Shown here in pieces: positions 11,622 through 21,153 of a DNA stretch of 64,000 nt (position 1 is its first letter; every line of letters begins with the position of its first letter). The translations under genes and the position numbers were made by a program. This DNA is from Pyrenophora tritici-repentis (Eukaryota; Ascomycota; Dothideomycetes; Pleosporales; Pleosporaceae), in NCBI RefSeq assembly GCF_003171515.1, contig NC_089395.1, forward strand, positions 2,542,001 through 2,606,000. Direction: 5' to 3'. The notes under the pieces were generated by a model. The model was not told the DNA's origin, did not search any database, and saw only the letters and a list, made by a program, of their open reading frames with translations.

Positions 11622-11956
11622 ATGAATATTCATCTTTTATACCTACTTACCCTCGCTCCTTCGGCCTTCGCATGGTGTAAACCCCTTAAAACCTGTGATG
11701 ACTTTGTAAATCCCCCACTATTCCAAAGTCGTCTTTGAACATAACTTACGTATTTAGCAAACCTGTGTGCCTGGATTACACAACAATTGTCTGGTCTTGA
11801 ATCAATTTGCCAAGCCGTGTGGGGGAAAAACTCCAATCTGCCGCGGCAGTGTCTGTGTGCGTAGCAACGCAATGTACCTATGATGTTTTCTAACTGGCTA
11901 TAGGATGCCTGCAAGAGTATAGGTGGAGGTACCCAATGCAGGTCTTGTCATGTTAG
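11622..11956 (+). CDS. Small secreted cysteine-rich protein, candidate effector 2
   Basis: Proposed as three exons, 11622-11705, 11758-11860 and 11904-11956, giving 79 residues. Intron 1 (52 bp) is GTAAAT...TTTAG. Intron 2 (43 bp) is GTAGCA...CTATAG with a CTAAC branch site 8-10 bases before the acceptor region. The first 17 residues (MNIHLLYLLTLAPSAFA) form a signal peptide. The 62-residue mature part begins WCKPLKTC and has nine cysteines, including PCGGKTPIC and GSVCVRC. If intron 2 is retained the protein stops sooner, with seven cysteines. The odd count leaves the last exon open to doubt. A TATATA-like run lies about 40 bases upstream of the ATG. I recognise no family. The gene sits beside a LINE relic and between two MITEs, a setting common for fungal effector genes. 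Confidence 0.6.
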
Positions 11957-12341
11957 GTGCTGCGACGCTTAGCCTGATTCCGTACTATCAGCGATACATG
12001 GCGAATACACCGATCACGTACTCTTATTCTTCCAGACTGCCGACCCCGTGACAACCGCGTTTGAAAGAAGTGCACGTTTCTTAGTTAAGCCGCTATGCTG
12101 CGCCAGACATCCGGTCTGGCAACCGCATGGATCTAGCAGCACAGGTGCTTCGGCACATGACGAGCCACGGAATGCAGAGGTTCTCTTATCCTCATAACAA
12201 TGCAAACATTTCGTTACTTCGTAATGGTCGCAGAAAGAGGCCAGCTCTTTCACGACAAAAAATACACATATTCTGCTGCCGACCATCTGTCGCTCAAAGT
12301 TAATACACTCGGATACTAGAGAAAACAAAATCTCTACCTTC
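11957..12341. other. Intergenic, convergent 3' ends
   Basis: About 0.4 kb between the secreted-protein gene (+) and the next minus-strand gene. Minus-strand frames here show no signature. Nothing else is seen. Confidence 0.4.
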
Positions 12342-13361
12342 TCAGCTTCCACTCTTACTCTCAACTTCCCCGTCATCCCACCACTCCCTCCCCCAAATAT
12401 CCTCCTCAATCCAGCCCCTCACAACCCCAGTCAACGCTTTCAACCTCTCATACAGCATCCCCACCGCAAACTCCGGGCTTACACCCTCTCCTTCATACAC
12501 CTCCACAGCCTCGGCATAACAGCTCCCCCAAGCCGAATACTTCAGCCTCGGACTCCTCGGCATCCACTGCATCCTCCACTTCTTCTCCGTCCTACCCAGC
12601 TTCCTCACTTGTCTTAGTACGACGTGTACATCGCGCAGTACGGGTATCTTGGCGAAAACACCGACTTCGTGTTGGCGCGAGGGTGGGAGGAGTGCTTCGG
12701 CGGCTTTCCAGCGGAGCTCAGCGGTGGAGGCGAGGTTGTCGAGGTTGGTAGCTTTTGTGAGGAGCGAGGATAGTCGGATGTCGTGTACGGCCCAGGCGGC
12801 GGTGTCGTAGGGGATGTTTGGTGGAGGCGGGCTGAGGGGATGTGGCGAATATGTGTAAGGTGCTGAGGCCGAGGAGCGGGGGGTTTGACATGATGAGCGT
12901 GGGGAGTTGGTGTAGTATCTTGGGGCCTGATCGGATATGCGGGGTCCTTGTACCGATGAATGAGGAGACTGGGTGAAGTATCCAGAAGTCTGGTCAGAGT
13001 TACGTGGACGTTGATCAGATGACTGCGGGGAGTGGGCGTAGCATCCTGGAGACTGGGTATGATAATCAGTTATCGGTCCAGAGATACATGGGCGTTGATC
13101 GGAAGATCGTAGTGATTGAGTGATGAAGTGCCCGCGAGCCTGCTCAGAGAGACGCGATCGTTGAGACTGCGAATAGCTCACAGGCGCTTGATCAGACATC
13201 CTTGCTGCCTGAATTGACGAGCCAGTAGTCTGCGCCGAGAACCGCGGCGAGTATGTTGGTATAGGCGCTGAGGACCGCGAGGGCTGGGCTGCGACAGGTG
13301 GTGTTTGCACTGCAGATTCCGACGAGCGCTTCTTAGAAGATATTGAAAATTTGCGAAACAT
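12342..13361 (-). CDS. Hypothetical protein with Ser/Gln-rich repeats and a folded C-terminus
   Basis: A single open frame of 339 residues starting MFRKFSISSKKRSSES. Residues about 20-180 are low complexity, with a loose 15-30-residue repeat built from SSDQRPR, SDQ and TQSP, suggesting a disordered, possibly phosphorylated region. From about 185 the composition changes to an ordinary globular mix (AWAVHDIRLSSLL ... EALLPPSRQHEVG ... LRQVRKLGRTEKKW) with a Trp- and acid-rich end (WIEEDIWGREWWDDGE). No known domain is recognised. The start ATG is the first of the frame and no intron is needed. The uninterrupted length, codon mix and two-part layout support a real gene. Function is unknown. Confidence 0.66.
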   Translation of the reverse strand: MFRKFSISSKKRSSESAVQTPPVAAQPSRSSAPIPTYSPRFSAQTTGSSIQAARMSDQAPVSYSQSQRSRLSEQARGHFITQSLRSSDQRPCISGPITDYHTQSPGCYAHSPQSSDQRPRNSDQTSGYFTQSPHSSVQGPRISDQAPRYYTNSPRSSCQTPRSSASAPYTYSPHPLSPPPPNIPYDTAAWAVHDIRLSSLLTKATNLDNLASTAELRWKAAEALLPPSRQHEVGVFAKIPVLRDVHVVLRQVRKLGRTEKKWRMQWMPRSPRLKYSAWGSCYAEAVEVYEGEGVSPEFAVGMLYERLKALTGVVRGWIEEDIWGREWWDDGEVESKSGS

Positions 13362-13634
13362 ATTGGTTGCACAGTTTGTTGCACTTCTTTAGAAATTTTA
13401 TCCTTTTTTTCTGCTTTACTATAGCTCGGGCAAGATATCGGTACGCACGAGTAAGTCAAGGTTGCGAGACACGCGATACGGTAATAACCAGAGTAATGAC
13501 GCCCAAAACCCCAACTACAACCAACGCACTTCTCGACCATGATTCACATGCCAACAAGTCCCTTCCATGACCCTAATCGTGAATCAGAAATTCACAGATA
13601 TAGCATCCATTCGCGACGTGCCCATCGTCTCCTG

Positions 13635-13762
13635 CAGACTCCGCAACAATCAATCGGATCGGCATGATTGATTCCTATCTAGGTTAAAGGCTGCCTAATG
13701 AAGTAATTCTTTAACCTATATAGGAATCAATCATGTCAATCGATTGATTGTTGCGGAGTCTG
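13635..13762. mobile_element. hAT-type foldback MITE, copy 2
   Basis: A 128-bp element with ends CAGACTCCGCAACAATCAAT and its complement. The arms stay complementary, with a few mismatches and one gap, for more than 50 bases each (ATGATTGATTCCTAT recurs inverted), so nearly the whole element can fold into one hairpin with a small loop around 13690-13708. An exact 8-bp target duplication GTCTCCTG flanks it (13627-13634 and 13763-13770). It belongs to the same family as 9960-10121. It sits inside the 3' coding end of the minus-strand gene at 13711-14364. Confidence 0.9.
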
Positions 13763-14364
13763 GTCTCCTGTGGATCGAGCTTGACCACAATACGCCACTG
13801 ATCCTTCAATATCATTTTAAGAAAATACACGCCCCTTAATGGTGAAACCGGCAAATCGCCCTCCACCCCAATGGCAACAGCGTACTTTGACTCCGATGCT
13901 GGAACCGTATCCACAGGACTCGCCGGTCTCTGCTTCTTGCCCTCATTGCGCGCCCAACGGTACAGGTCCATTGTCTTCTGTACTAAAGCCTCTGCTACTT
14001 CGAGCTTGATGATCTTGTCCTTGGTTTGCATGAACTTCGTGTAGGAAATAGTGTTTAATTGGTCATTTTCGAATCTGGGTTTCAGGCGATCGATATGGCC
14101 TTGCAGTTCTTGGGCTACATTCCGGTTTGACACGAGGATCAAGTCGTGCTCTTCCCAGATGTCAAAACCTTCTGGTATTGACATCGATCGATTTCGGCGT
14201 CTGTTGCGGCTGCGTGATCTGCGGGAGTCGATTCGAGGTTGTGGTGGGCAACTGCGGGATGGATTTTGGGGGGAAGTTGTGGGTCTATTTGCTGGGTAGG
14301 TAGGTGTCCGGGGCGTGAGGCTTCGTCCTCGTGAGGGAGAGGCTGAGGGCTCTCGGTGCTGCAT
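13711..14364 (-). CDS. Hypothetical basic protein whose C-terminus is supplied by a MITE
   Basis: A 217-residue frame starting MQHREPSASPSRGRSLTPR. Residues 1-60 are Ser/Pro/Arg-rich with an RRSRSRNRRRNRS block resembling an SR-type or nuclear-localisation region. The rest looks helical and charged (EEHDLILVSNRNVAQELQGHIDRLKP; KLEVAEALVQKTMDLYRWARNEGKK). The last residues after KLDPQET, RLRNNQSIDM and on, are encoded by the inserted MITE, and the stop at 13711-13713 is inside it. If the element and one target copy are removed, the frame continues ETMGTSRMDAISVNF and stops about 15 codons after the junction. The gene therefore probably had a slightly different tail before insertion. No known domain; function unknown. 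Confidence 0.62.
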   Translation of the reverse strand: MQHREPSASPSRGRSLTPRTPTYPANRPTTSPQNPSRSCPPQPRIDSRRSRSRNRRRNRSMSIPEGFDIWEEHDLILVSNRNVAQELQGHIDRLKPRFENDQLNTISYTKFMQTKDKIIKLEVAEALVQKTMDLYRWARNEGKKQRPASPVDTVPASESKYAVAIGVEGDLPVSPLRGVYFLKMILKDQWRIVVKLDPQETRLRNNQSIDMIDSYIG

Positions 14365-14589
14365 TTTGCGTGCTGTAAGGCTTAGGCCTGAGTAATGTAG
14401 TGATGAGAATGGAGTGCGAATAAAGATTCGTTAAAGCGAAGGGACAATATGCTGGTGTCTGTTAGTTGATCTTCAAGCGACTTTCTGTTACTATATGCGA
14501 ATTGCATGTAATAGTTGTGTTATTAACAATGCTGTATCAGTGATGTGTCTGTAGTGCTCAAATTTGTATTTGAAGAGAATATAAAATAT

Positions 14590-14679
14590 ACGCCAGTATA
14601 GGAGATGTCAGTATAAGGGATGCCAGTATGAGGGACGCCGGTATGAGAGACGCCGGTATAAGGGACGCCAGTATGAGAA
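14590..14679. repeat. 15-bp minisatellite, six units
   Basis: Six 15-bp units of the form ACGCCAGTATAAGGG with one to four changes each (14590, 14605, 14620, 14635, 14650, 14665), followed by a partial unit. It lies between two divergent genes, upstream of the gene at 15368. No coding frame is supported here. Confidence 0.75.
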
Positions 14680-15367
14680 ACGCCGCCAGTACCTGTATGC
14701 GCACATGAATAATACGAATAGTGGCAGCACTTAAGTCCTTGTACGGTGTAGTTGATGTATCGGTAATGATTTTGTAAGCTTAGTTCCCTGTCCTAGTACC
14801 GAATGTATAATTTGTTGTGAATGTAGTAGTGAAGATAAAGTAGTGAAGATGGGTCAACGCCCTTACTGGACCTTGCGATGGAAGTATTTTTGGGATCTTA
14901 ATTAGCAGGAAGCTCCGGTACTCTTTCTTGAGGTTCTGAAATAGTAAGGTGCAGGCCACTATGAAGGCAAGGGATCCGGAGTCGGCTGTGATTTTGCGCG
15001 CTTCTTGCTGCCTCTCTTCTTTCGTATTGGACTTGAATTACACACATCGCAAACAAGGAAGCTGCGAAGTGGTTTAGACTGCAATTATTTCAGTCTGTTT
15101 GAGAGCAATCCATTGGTGACAATAGTTCAGCCATCGCCATCATTACAAATTATGTTAATGCGAAGGTGAATTACCAATACTATGTAGCTTTGAGTGGGAG
15201 ATACAACGCTAGTAGCCCTGTATAATAAGTGGCTTGTGGAGCTCCACGCGGTGAAGGTGACGCTCTGCCGCTTTCCCGTTTACCGCTTGCCAAGACTTTC
15301 GTTTACCTTGGTCACTCCTTCTACACTTAACAACCTTTCGTCTTTCTCATACCTGAAGTACCAAAAC
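14680..15367. other. Intergenic, upstream region of the 15368 gene
   Basis: About 0.7 kb between the minisatellite and a plus-strand ATG at 15368. The last 100 bases are pyrimidine-rich, as in many fungal 5' UTRs. No other feature is seen. Confidence 0.4.
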
Positions 15368-16498
15368 ATGGCAGAATTAACTGTCCCAGACCATCTACAA
15401 GCATACCTTGACTACGTTTGCCAGGCTTACGAGGCCACTCTGATCGAGTCCCCAAAGTACCGCAACATGGCTGAACAAACAGTCCCAGAACGTCTACAAG
15501 CGCTGCTTACGATCGTCCGCGAGGCCAACCAGATCGAGTCCGATCGCATACCGCTCGAGGCCTTCCTGGCAAGTCTGCAACATAAGCCTGCCGAAACTGG
15601 AGAAAGGTCGTCTGAGGATTCTCAAGTAATTTACATTCCATCTTAGCGCATTACTTAGCTAACTAAGCAGGTCATCGTCAACGAAACACACTTGAGCGTG
15701 CGCAACAGTGTAGCAAGCACACCGACTGACGGCAGGTTCATGAATCTCAGAAAAATGATTATTACTAACTAGTTACCAGATTCCCTGGTCCCGCACCGCA
15801 CTCAAACTTCCCCTGAGGCCGTCTCCCGTGCAGTACAGACCGATTCCGCAACTATCTCGCTCTGGGATGCAGTAGTCCCCCAGGCCCGTACTGAAGGCTA
15901 CGGTCGTGGCTTCCATGAGGGAATCGATGTCGGTTACAAATCCGGATTTGAAGAAGGCAAGAGCTTGAACATGTCGGAGGCCTTGTCTATGGGCTTCGAG
16001 AGGGGGAAGATAGAGGGGTTCAAGATGGCACAGGAGCAGCACAAGGCCCTTGAGCAGGAGCGCAACGTCGAACTTGCAAAAGAACTTGCAGATGAAGCCA
16101 GGGTCTTGGAAGCTCAGAGGGCTGTAGGTCAAGCGGCGGAGGACATGGATCAAGACTGCGTTAGCAAGTACTGCGTGGACGACAAGGCTGCAGGCATGGA
16201 CAACAAGGCTGCAGGCGTGGACAACAAGGTCTCATCCAAGGGTGTGACAGTAGAGAAGTCTCGGGCTATTTCCACAACCTTCGTAGGGGGTAGGGCTACA
16301 TCCAACGGCATGATGCCGAAGCAGTCTCCGACTGTTTCCAGGGCATTCGTGGACGACAAGGTCGCATGCAACGGCATGTCGTGGAAGGAAGCTCGGATTG
16401 TCTCCGCAGCTGTGACGAGCAAGGAAAAGAAAGCCCAGGCTACAAGCAACGGAGCGGATCCATTTGCAGTGCTCCTACCGCTGATGCGCAACAAGTAA
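15368..16498 (+). CDS. Hypothetical protein with an internal duplication and Gly-zipper-like helix; splicing unresolved
   Basis: Exon 1 starts MAELTVPDHLQAYL at 15368 and runs to about 15625 (SSEDSQ) before a GTAATT donor. It contains a head-to-tail duplication: KYQNMAELTVPDHLQAYL is followed 35 residues later by KYRNMAEQTVPERLQALL, visible at DNA level as well (a unit of about 105 bp). The main C-terminal coding part runs from about 15780 to the TAA at 16498. It has a spaced-glycine pattern (EGYGRGFHEGIDVGYKSGF), then a coiled-coil-like charged stretch (EQHKALEQERNVELAKEL), then short repeats built on DDKAAG/DNKAAG and SNGM. A small middle exon (about 15672-15736) and a second intron with branch TTACTAAC are plausible, but no splice choice I tried keeps all exons in one frame. 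The gene may be decayed, mis-assembled or spliced with a non-standard site. Function unknown. Confidence 0.5.
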
Positions 16499-17350
16499 AG
16501 ACACCAAGCCATGAGGTGTGATTTTGCATATACGAGAACGAGTCTCAATACCACATTCAAAAGTCCATTTCCTTCAAATACTCAATCGTAGTACGCAGGA
16601 TAAGTACGCGGTGGCTGGTGCCACGTATTTACCACTGGCTCTTAAATGGATGAAATGGTGTCCTTCTATCTCACTCCGCTATGCAGTGCAATCTTCTAAG
16701 TCGTGAAATTTTCACAGTCTCAACGCCAATAGACTATCTGCCTTAAGTTACCGCTACTGGGCGAAGGTAGCAAAGGAGCTCTGCTTTGAAGCCCAAATTG
16801 CTGCATGCTCGACAAACTTGGGCCAAGCAAGCACGACGTACTCAACCTACAATAAGATACATTTCATTTCACTCCTTGTACTAAGTCAAGCATTATCCAC
16901 AGCTATACTCTTATCTGGAAAAAAGTTCGGCCTTGTAGTCAACAAAGAGTCTGACACTGTTCAAGTCGAAGTTCTTTGTTTCCTTGTATTTTTCAAGTCT
17001 TTCTTTCTCCTTTACGCTGTTAACTTTTCTCTATACAATGCCTTTCTTACATGGCGTAGACTATCAACAATGGTGGCTATTGCTTCAACATTGTTGCCAG
17101 CATGATTCCCTCAAACACACTCCTTTTATCCTTCTATGCACTGTATATTCACACTTACCTAGTTTATGTTCTCGCGAATCTACGCGCTATAAAAAGAAAG
17201 GCTGAGCCAGTATTTACAAAAGATTCCCTTCTTGGTTCTATTATCTCTATAATCACTCTCAACACCATCGACACTTTTAACCCAACCTTCCAATTTTCAA
17301 CCAATCTTTTCAACAACACTCAAGTAGCCACGGGATCTACTTCAGCAACG
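16499..17350. other. Intergenic, promoter of copy B
   Basis: About 0.85 kb. The sequence from about 16990 to the ATG at 17351 is pyrimidine- and A-rich, typical of a fungal core promoter and 5' UTR. A frame extending the downstream gene upstream to 17102 is open, but its composition is unlike the protein, so I treat it as untranslated. Confidence 0.45.
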
Positions 17351-19039
17351 ATGGCCCCCCCGCCCAACCTCTCACGCCAGGAGGTCCAGGACATCTTCGA
17401 TGAAGCCCAGCTAAGGGCTGGCGATCTTTACCAGGACGTACCGTATCTACAGATATTCCTTCAAGAAAATCATTGTCGAGCTCTGGAGAATTGTAACCTT
17501 CAAGATGCTGACTTGACAAGGGAAATGTACAGTGCCCTCATCTTTGAGCGGCAAACGTTCGATGCTTTCAACAGGCATCGTTTGGGGCATGACGAGGTCG
17601 AATACAAGGAAGAGGAGAACATTCCTGAGCAGGTAGAGTTCTTCCCCTTGCGTTGTGCCGTCGTAAACCGCGGTGTGGAGGTTGTCGCGAAACCTATTTT
17701 CCAATTGGAGGGCACTGTCGGGGGTAACCAAGTGGACAGTGGGCGGGCACATGTGCCGTCCAAGAATCCCGATCAATTGGGTGATCCTACCAGTCCCCCG
17801 TTATCCCCGCAACTACCAACTAGCCCTCAGAAGACTGGATCCTCGGGAGGCTACAACAAGCTGCGAGGTGCACCGTCTGCATGGCTCGCTCTTCCTGACG
17901 GCAACATCACCCTCGCAGAGGTTATGGCATTCGTACCGCAGTCCATTAAATCCGTGGATGTGATTAACCGTTTCCTCTTCAATGGCGCCATGACAACAAC
18001 TCTCACTGACATGATCAACAACTACCGGGTCATGGGCAATGGTGCCATTACCAACAACAGCGCCTATCGCATGATGAAGGGCCAAATCAATCATCACGCG
18101 CAGACACACCAGGAGTATGAGAACTGGTCCGTGGCCAAACATACCCAATTGCCACGCCCCGAGGACTTCGACCCAACCAGTGTCAGCGTGACAGGCTTTG
18201 CCACGCCTGTGATCCTGAGCGGCCGCGAAGCGCAACAGGCCGCTAACGAACCCACTCCGACCATCTTGTTCCGCGATCTGGCCAACGACGTCAAGGTCAT
18301 GCCGTCTGGATACGATGCGCTGGACCTCACGCGCTGTGTCCAACACTGTGTGGAGAACGACGACGAGGATTGGTACTATCCTCAACACTTTGCCGATCTC
18401 GTTGAGCATTTGGGTGGCCCAGCCCCTGTCCACCGCAAGCATGCAGACACAGCTTCTGTCACTCGGCATACAGAGGGCAAGAAGCTTGTCAATGCCAAGC
18501 GTGCTGGGGCTCGAGCGCGCGATGAACATGGTCGTCTGATGAAGGGGAAGGGCAAGGCTGTCATCAATCCCGACGAGGACGAACAGGTCAACGTGAATGG
18601 CCATGATGAGCCCGGTTCCGAGAAGGATGTGGCGGGCTCTTCTCTGCGACACCCGCAACCCAACAAGCGCAAGCGTGGTCCCGCTGTCCCGGTTTCTGAC
18701 GAAGAGGACAACGAGGACAACGACTCAGACAAGCCACCCCAGAAGAAGACCAAGCGCACCACCACGCGCAACAAGCGCAAGCGCAAGCGCAAGCCAAAAG
18801 CTTCCGACGATGAAGACGCAGCCGCCCCTTCAAAGCGGACTACTCAACGCAAGAAGAAGCCGCTGACAAAATCCCGTGTTACTCGCGCAAAGCCTGCGCC
18901 ATCTAACCCCCAAGGTGACCCTGATGTTGATGACTCAGAGGACAGCGATGCCTACGTCGGACCTAAGCGGCAAAAGCGGGTCACTATAGTTCGTACCTCT
19001 TGTCGCGCGAATCGCTTCGCGGGCTCCTACAAATGTTGA
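17351..19039 (+). CDS. Uncharacterised two-module family protein, copy B, with basic nuclear-type tail
   Basis: A 562-residue uninterrupted frame starting MAPPPNLSRQEVQDIF; the ATG follows a pyrimidine-rich leader. Residues 1-110 look folded, 115-172 are Pro/Ser-rich. Module 1 is at about 180-230 (ITLAEVMAFVPQSIKSVDVI...RFLFNGAM). Module 2 is at about 300-356 (PTILFRDLANDVKVMPSGYD...HFADLVEHLGG). Both correspond to segments of copies A and C. From about 370 to 545 the protein is a polyampholyte: acidic patches (SDEEDNEDNDSDK) alternate with dense Lys/Arg runs (NKRKRG; RNKRKRKRKPK; RKKKPLTKSR), which suggest a nuclear, nucleic-acid- or chromatin-associated protein. No catalytic motif is seen. 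Function unknown; the nuclear guess rests on composition. Confidence 0.78.
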   Translation: MAPPPNLSRQEVQDIFDEAQLRAGDLYQDVPYLQIFLQENHCRALENCNLQDADLTREMYSALIFERQTFDAFNRHRLGHDEVEYKEEENIPEQVEFFPLRCAVVNRGVEVVAKPIFQLEGTVGGNQVDSGRAHVPSKNPDQLGDPTSPPLSPQLPTSPQKTGSSGGYNKLRGAPSAWLALPDGNITLAEVMAFVPQSIKSVDVINRFLFNGAMTTTLTDMINNYRVMGNGAITNNSAYRMMKGQINHHAQTHQEYENWSVAKHTQLPRPEDFDPTSVSVTGFATPVILSGREAQQAANEPTPTILFRDLANDVKVMPSGYDALDLTRCVQHCVENDDEDWYYPQHFADLVEHLGGPAPVHRKHADTASVTRHTEGKKLVNAKRAGARARDEHGRLMKGKGKAVINPDEDEQVNVNGHDEPGSEKDVAGSSLRHPQPNKRKRGPAVPVSDEEDNEDNDSDKPPQKKTKRTTTRNKRKRKRKPKASDDEDAAAPSKRTTQRKKKPLTKSRVTRAKPAPSNPQGDPDVDDSEDSDAYVGPKRQKRVTIVRTSCRANRFAGSYKC

Positions 19040-19330
19040 TGAAGCCCTTCAGATCGACGAAGAGTAAGGCGCGAATTTCTCCAGTCTCGAAGCTTAATAC
19101 AACTATATCAGCAAGGTGAACCAGTACAACAGCATCTCTTTCTACTGCATGCTTCATTATGCGCGACAGAAATCGTATTCGACTTTGCAGACATGCTCTC
19201 CAGAGCAGGGGGGAAGAGACCATGAAGCTACCATTCAGGCTAGGGGTTCTGCTCGATCGCAAATTTGCTGCGTAAATGGGGCCTTTTGAAGTCTTTTGGA
19301 TGCGGTAGTTTTGGGTGCCTCGGGTCGACT

Positions 19331-19722
19331 GTACCATGGTACCAGAGTCGCTACCATCCGAAGATGCGGAGGAGGACTACAAGCCATCTACACAGCCAGA
19401 TGCTGATGAAGATAACATCACTGTGGGCGTCTTTGGTGGGGTTCAAGACCTCGGAGAGGGCCTTGGTGAAGGGTTCATGATGTCAGGAGGCCTCGGTAGT
19501 ATTGGCTCAACCGCAGACTGGGGTGCGACTGGCGGCCCTGCACCGCGCAAACTATCAAAAACCGTGAGATCTCTAGAGATCTTCGCGGTTACGATGTACT
19601 GAAACACCAGCAGGACGCGGGAAATGGAGGGAATGGAGTCTGAATCCTCTGGCTACAGCTAGTATGCGCTGGACGATTCGGACGGGGAAGGAGAAGATGA
19701 CGAGCATGGAGATCTGTAGTGA
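19331..19722 (+). pseudogene. Possible remnant of an acidic protein gene
   Basis: A short frame (EDAEEDYKPSTQPDADED, then Gly-rich FGGVQDLGEGLGEGF) stops at about 19600. A different frame just after it reads LDDSDGEGEDDEHGDL and stops at about 19720. The two acidic pieces look like parts of one coding region separated by a frame change. No start, intron or domain is convincing, so this is a weak call; it may be unrelated non-coding sequence. Confidence 0.25.
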
Positions 19723-21153
19723 TCAATCCTTGGAAATCCTACGAGTCAATATCGCTCCGTTTCTATTAGCTGTTGTTTAGCCTGATCTGATTTCATTTGC
19801 AATGCATAGTTTGTTTTGTCTTTACTTCCCATTGCTTATTCTATAGTCATGACATGTCGTCTCGATCTATCGCATTCCAATGAAACAATTAGCACCTTAT
19901 TCCTTCTCTTGCTTCGGCTGGTGATTGTTCGGTAAGATTCTAGAATTAATGATGAGGATGTGATATGCATATGGTTGAGCCGTGGCGGTAGACGTGTCCA
20001 CGCAACGAGTGTGTGACTTGGGAACACAGCGCCTATGACGAAGGAGACCCTGACTTGGCGGCGCAGAGAGAAATGCAGGCGAAATGTATTACACATGGAA
20101 GTGATGAATGTAGGGCCTATAACCCTGGAAATGCCAATCATAGCTCATACGTGTTACCATGGCCAGTTCTTCGCCGCAGTAGTGTTGCTTCAGCTGGGGC
20201 TGGATTACCCTCTTCTAGGTAATTGATGAGGGGAGTCTGGCCGACAAGCGTGGACCCTGGAATTTAAAAAGATGTCCGCGCACGTGCGTGTCATGTGGAG
20301 GAGTAAGATCTCAACAGAATGGTATAGTACCTGTAGTTTTGGCGGTTGTGGTCGCTGGCTCAGGTTGTTGTGCATGTCAGTCGGTAAGATCGTTGAGCTT
20401 AGTGAACCAGTCGTTTAGTGGTTTCGCTGTGAGCTTATCTATCCAGAATCGAATCAATGCTCAAACTTTGTCGAAATTATGCGGACAGGAACGTGATGAT
20501 GTAGGATGAAACAGCGCTATCGATGTTGCCGAGCCCTGGAGCTTGACCCTACCGTAGCCGTGACGTCCGATCTCCGCTTTCCCCGCCCAACCTCTTATCA
20601 CTCCGCCCATTGCCTCCTTCTTACTTCATGCGCCCTCACCTTAATATCGTACTATTTGCACCCACTGAGTGTAGTCAAAGTCTCTAACGGCAAGTATGAG
20701 GTGGCGCTTTTCCCCGCTCCTCGCACTGCAATTGGCCGGCTGCTCACCGGTCATAGCGCACGTCACCGCTACGGACGCTATTGTACCCTGTGAACCATGG
20801 AAGGCTCGATCAAAACGCGCATTGCCATAGGTCATGCAAACACTTCCCCGCTGGGAAACGCACGGGTATAATGACTTGCACTTGCATTGTTGCACTTTGG
20901 GCCAACTGTCTCGTTTGTCCTTCACTTTTTAGGGTTCACCGTCAATCAACTTATCACCATGGTGAGCGTAGCGTCCGTGATAGTAGTATTGTCCACATCA
21001 GTGTTGAATACCTCAACTTCACACAACCAGTTGAGCTTTCTACAACCTCGAAGCGAACCCTGTACGAACTTTCACGACCAAGACCACAACATTTAATCTA
21101 ACACCTCTCACGGCCCGGTACTGCGAAAGAGGAACACATAACGCGTACTAGTC
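19723..21153. other. Intergenic, no gene seen
   Basis: About 1.4 kb with short overlapping frames on both strands, none with recognisable features. The last 200 bases are likely leader sequence for the gene at 21154. Confidence 0.4.

Noticed and set aside
17102..17350. 83-residue N-terminal extension of copy B
   Set aside because: Composition is unlike the rest of the protein, and the region reads as a pyrimidine-rich leader.
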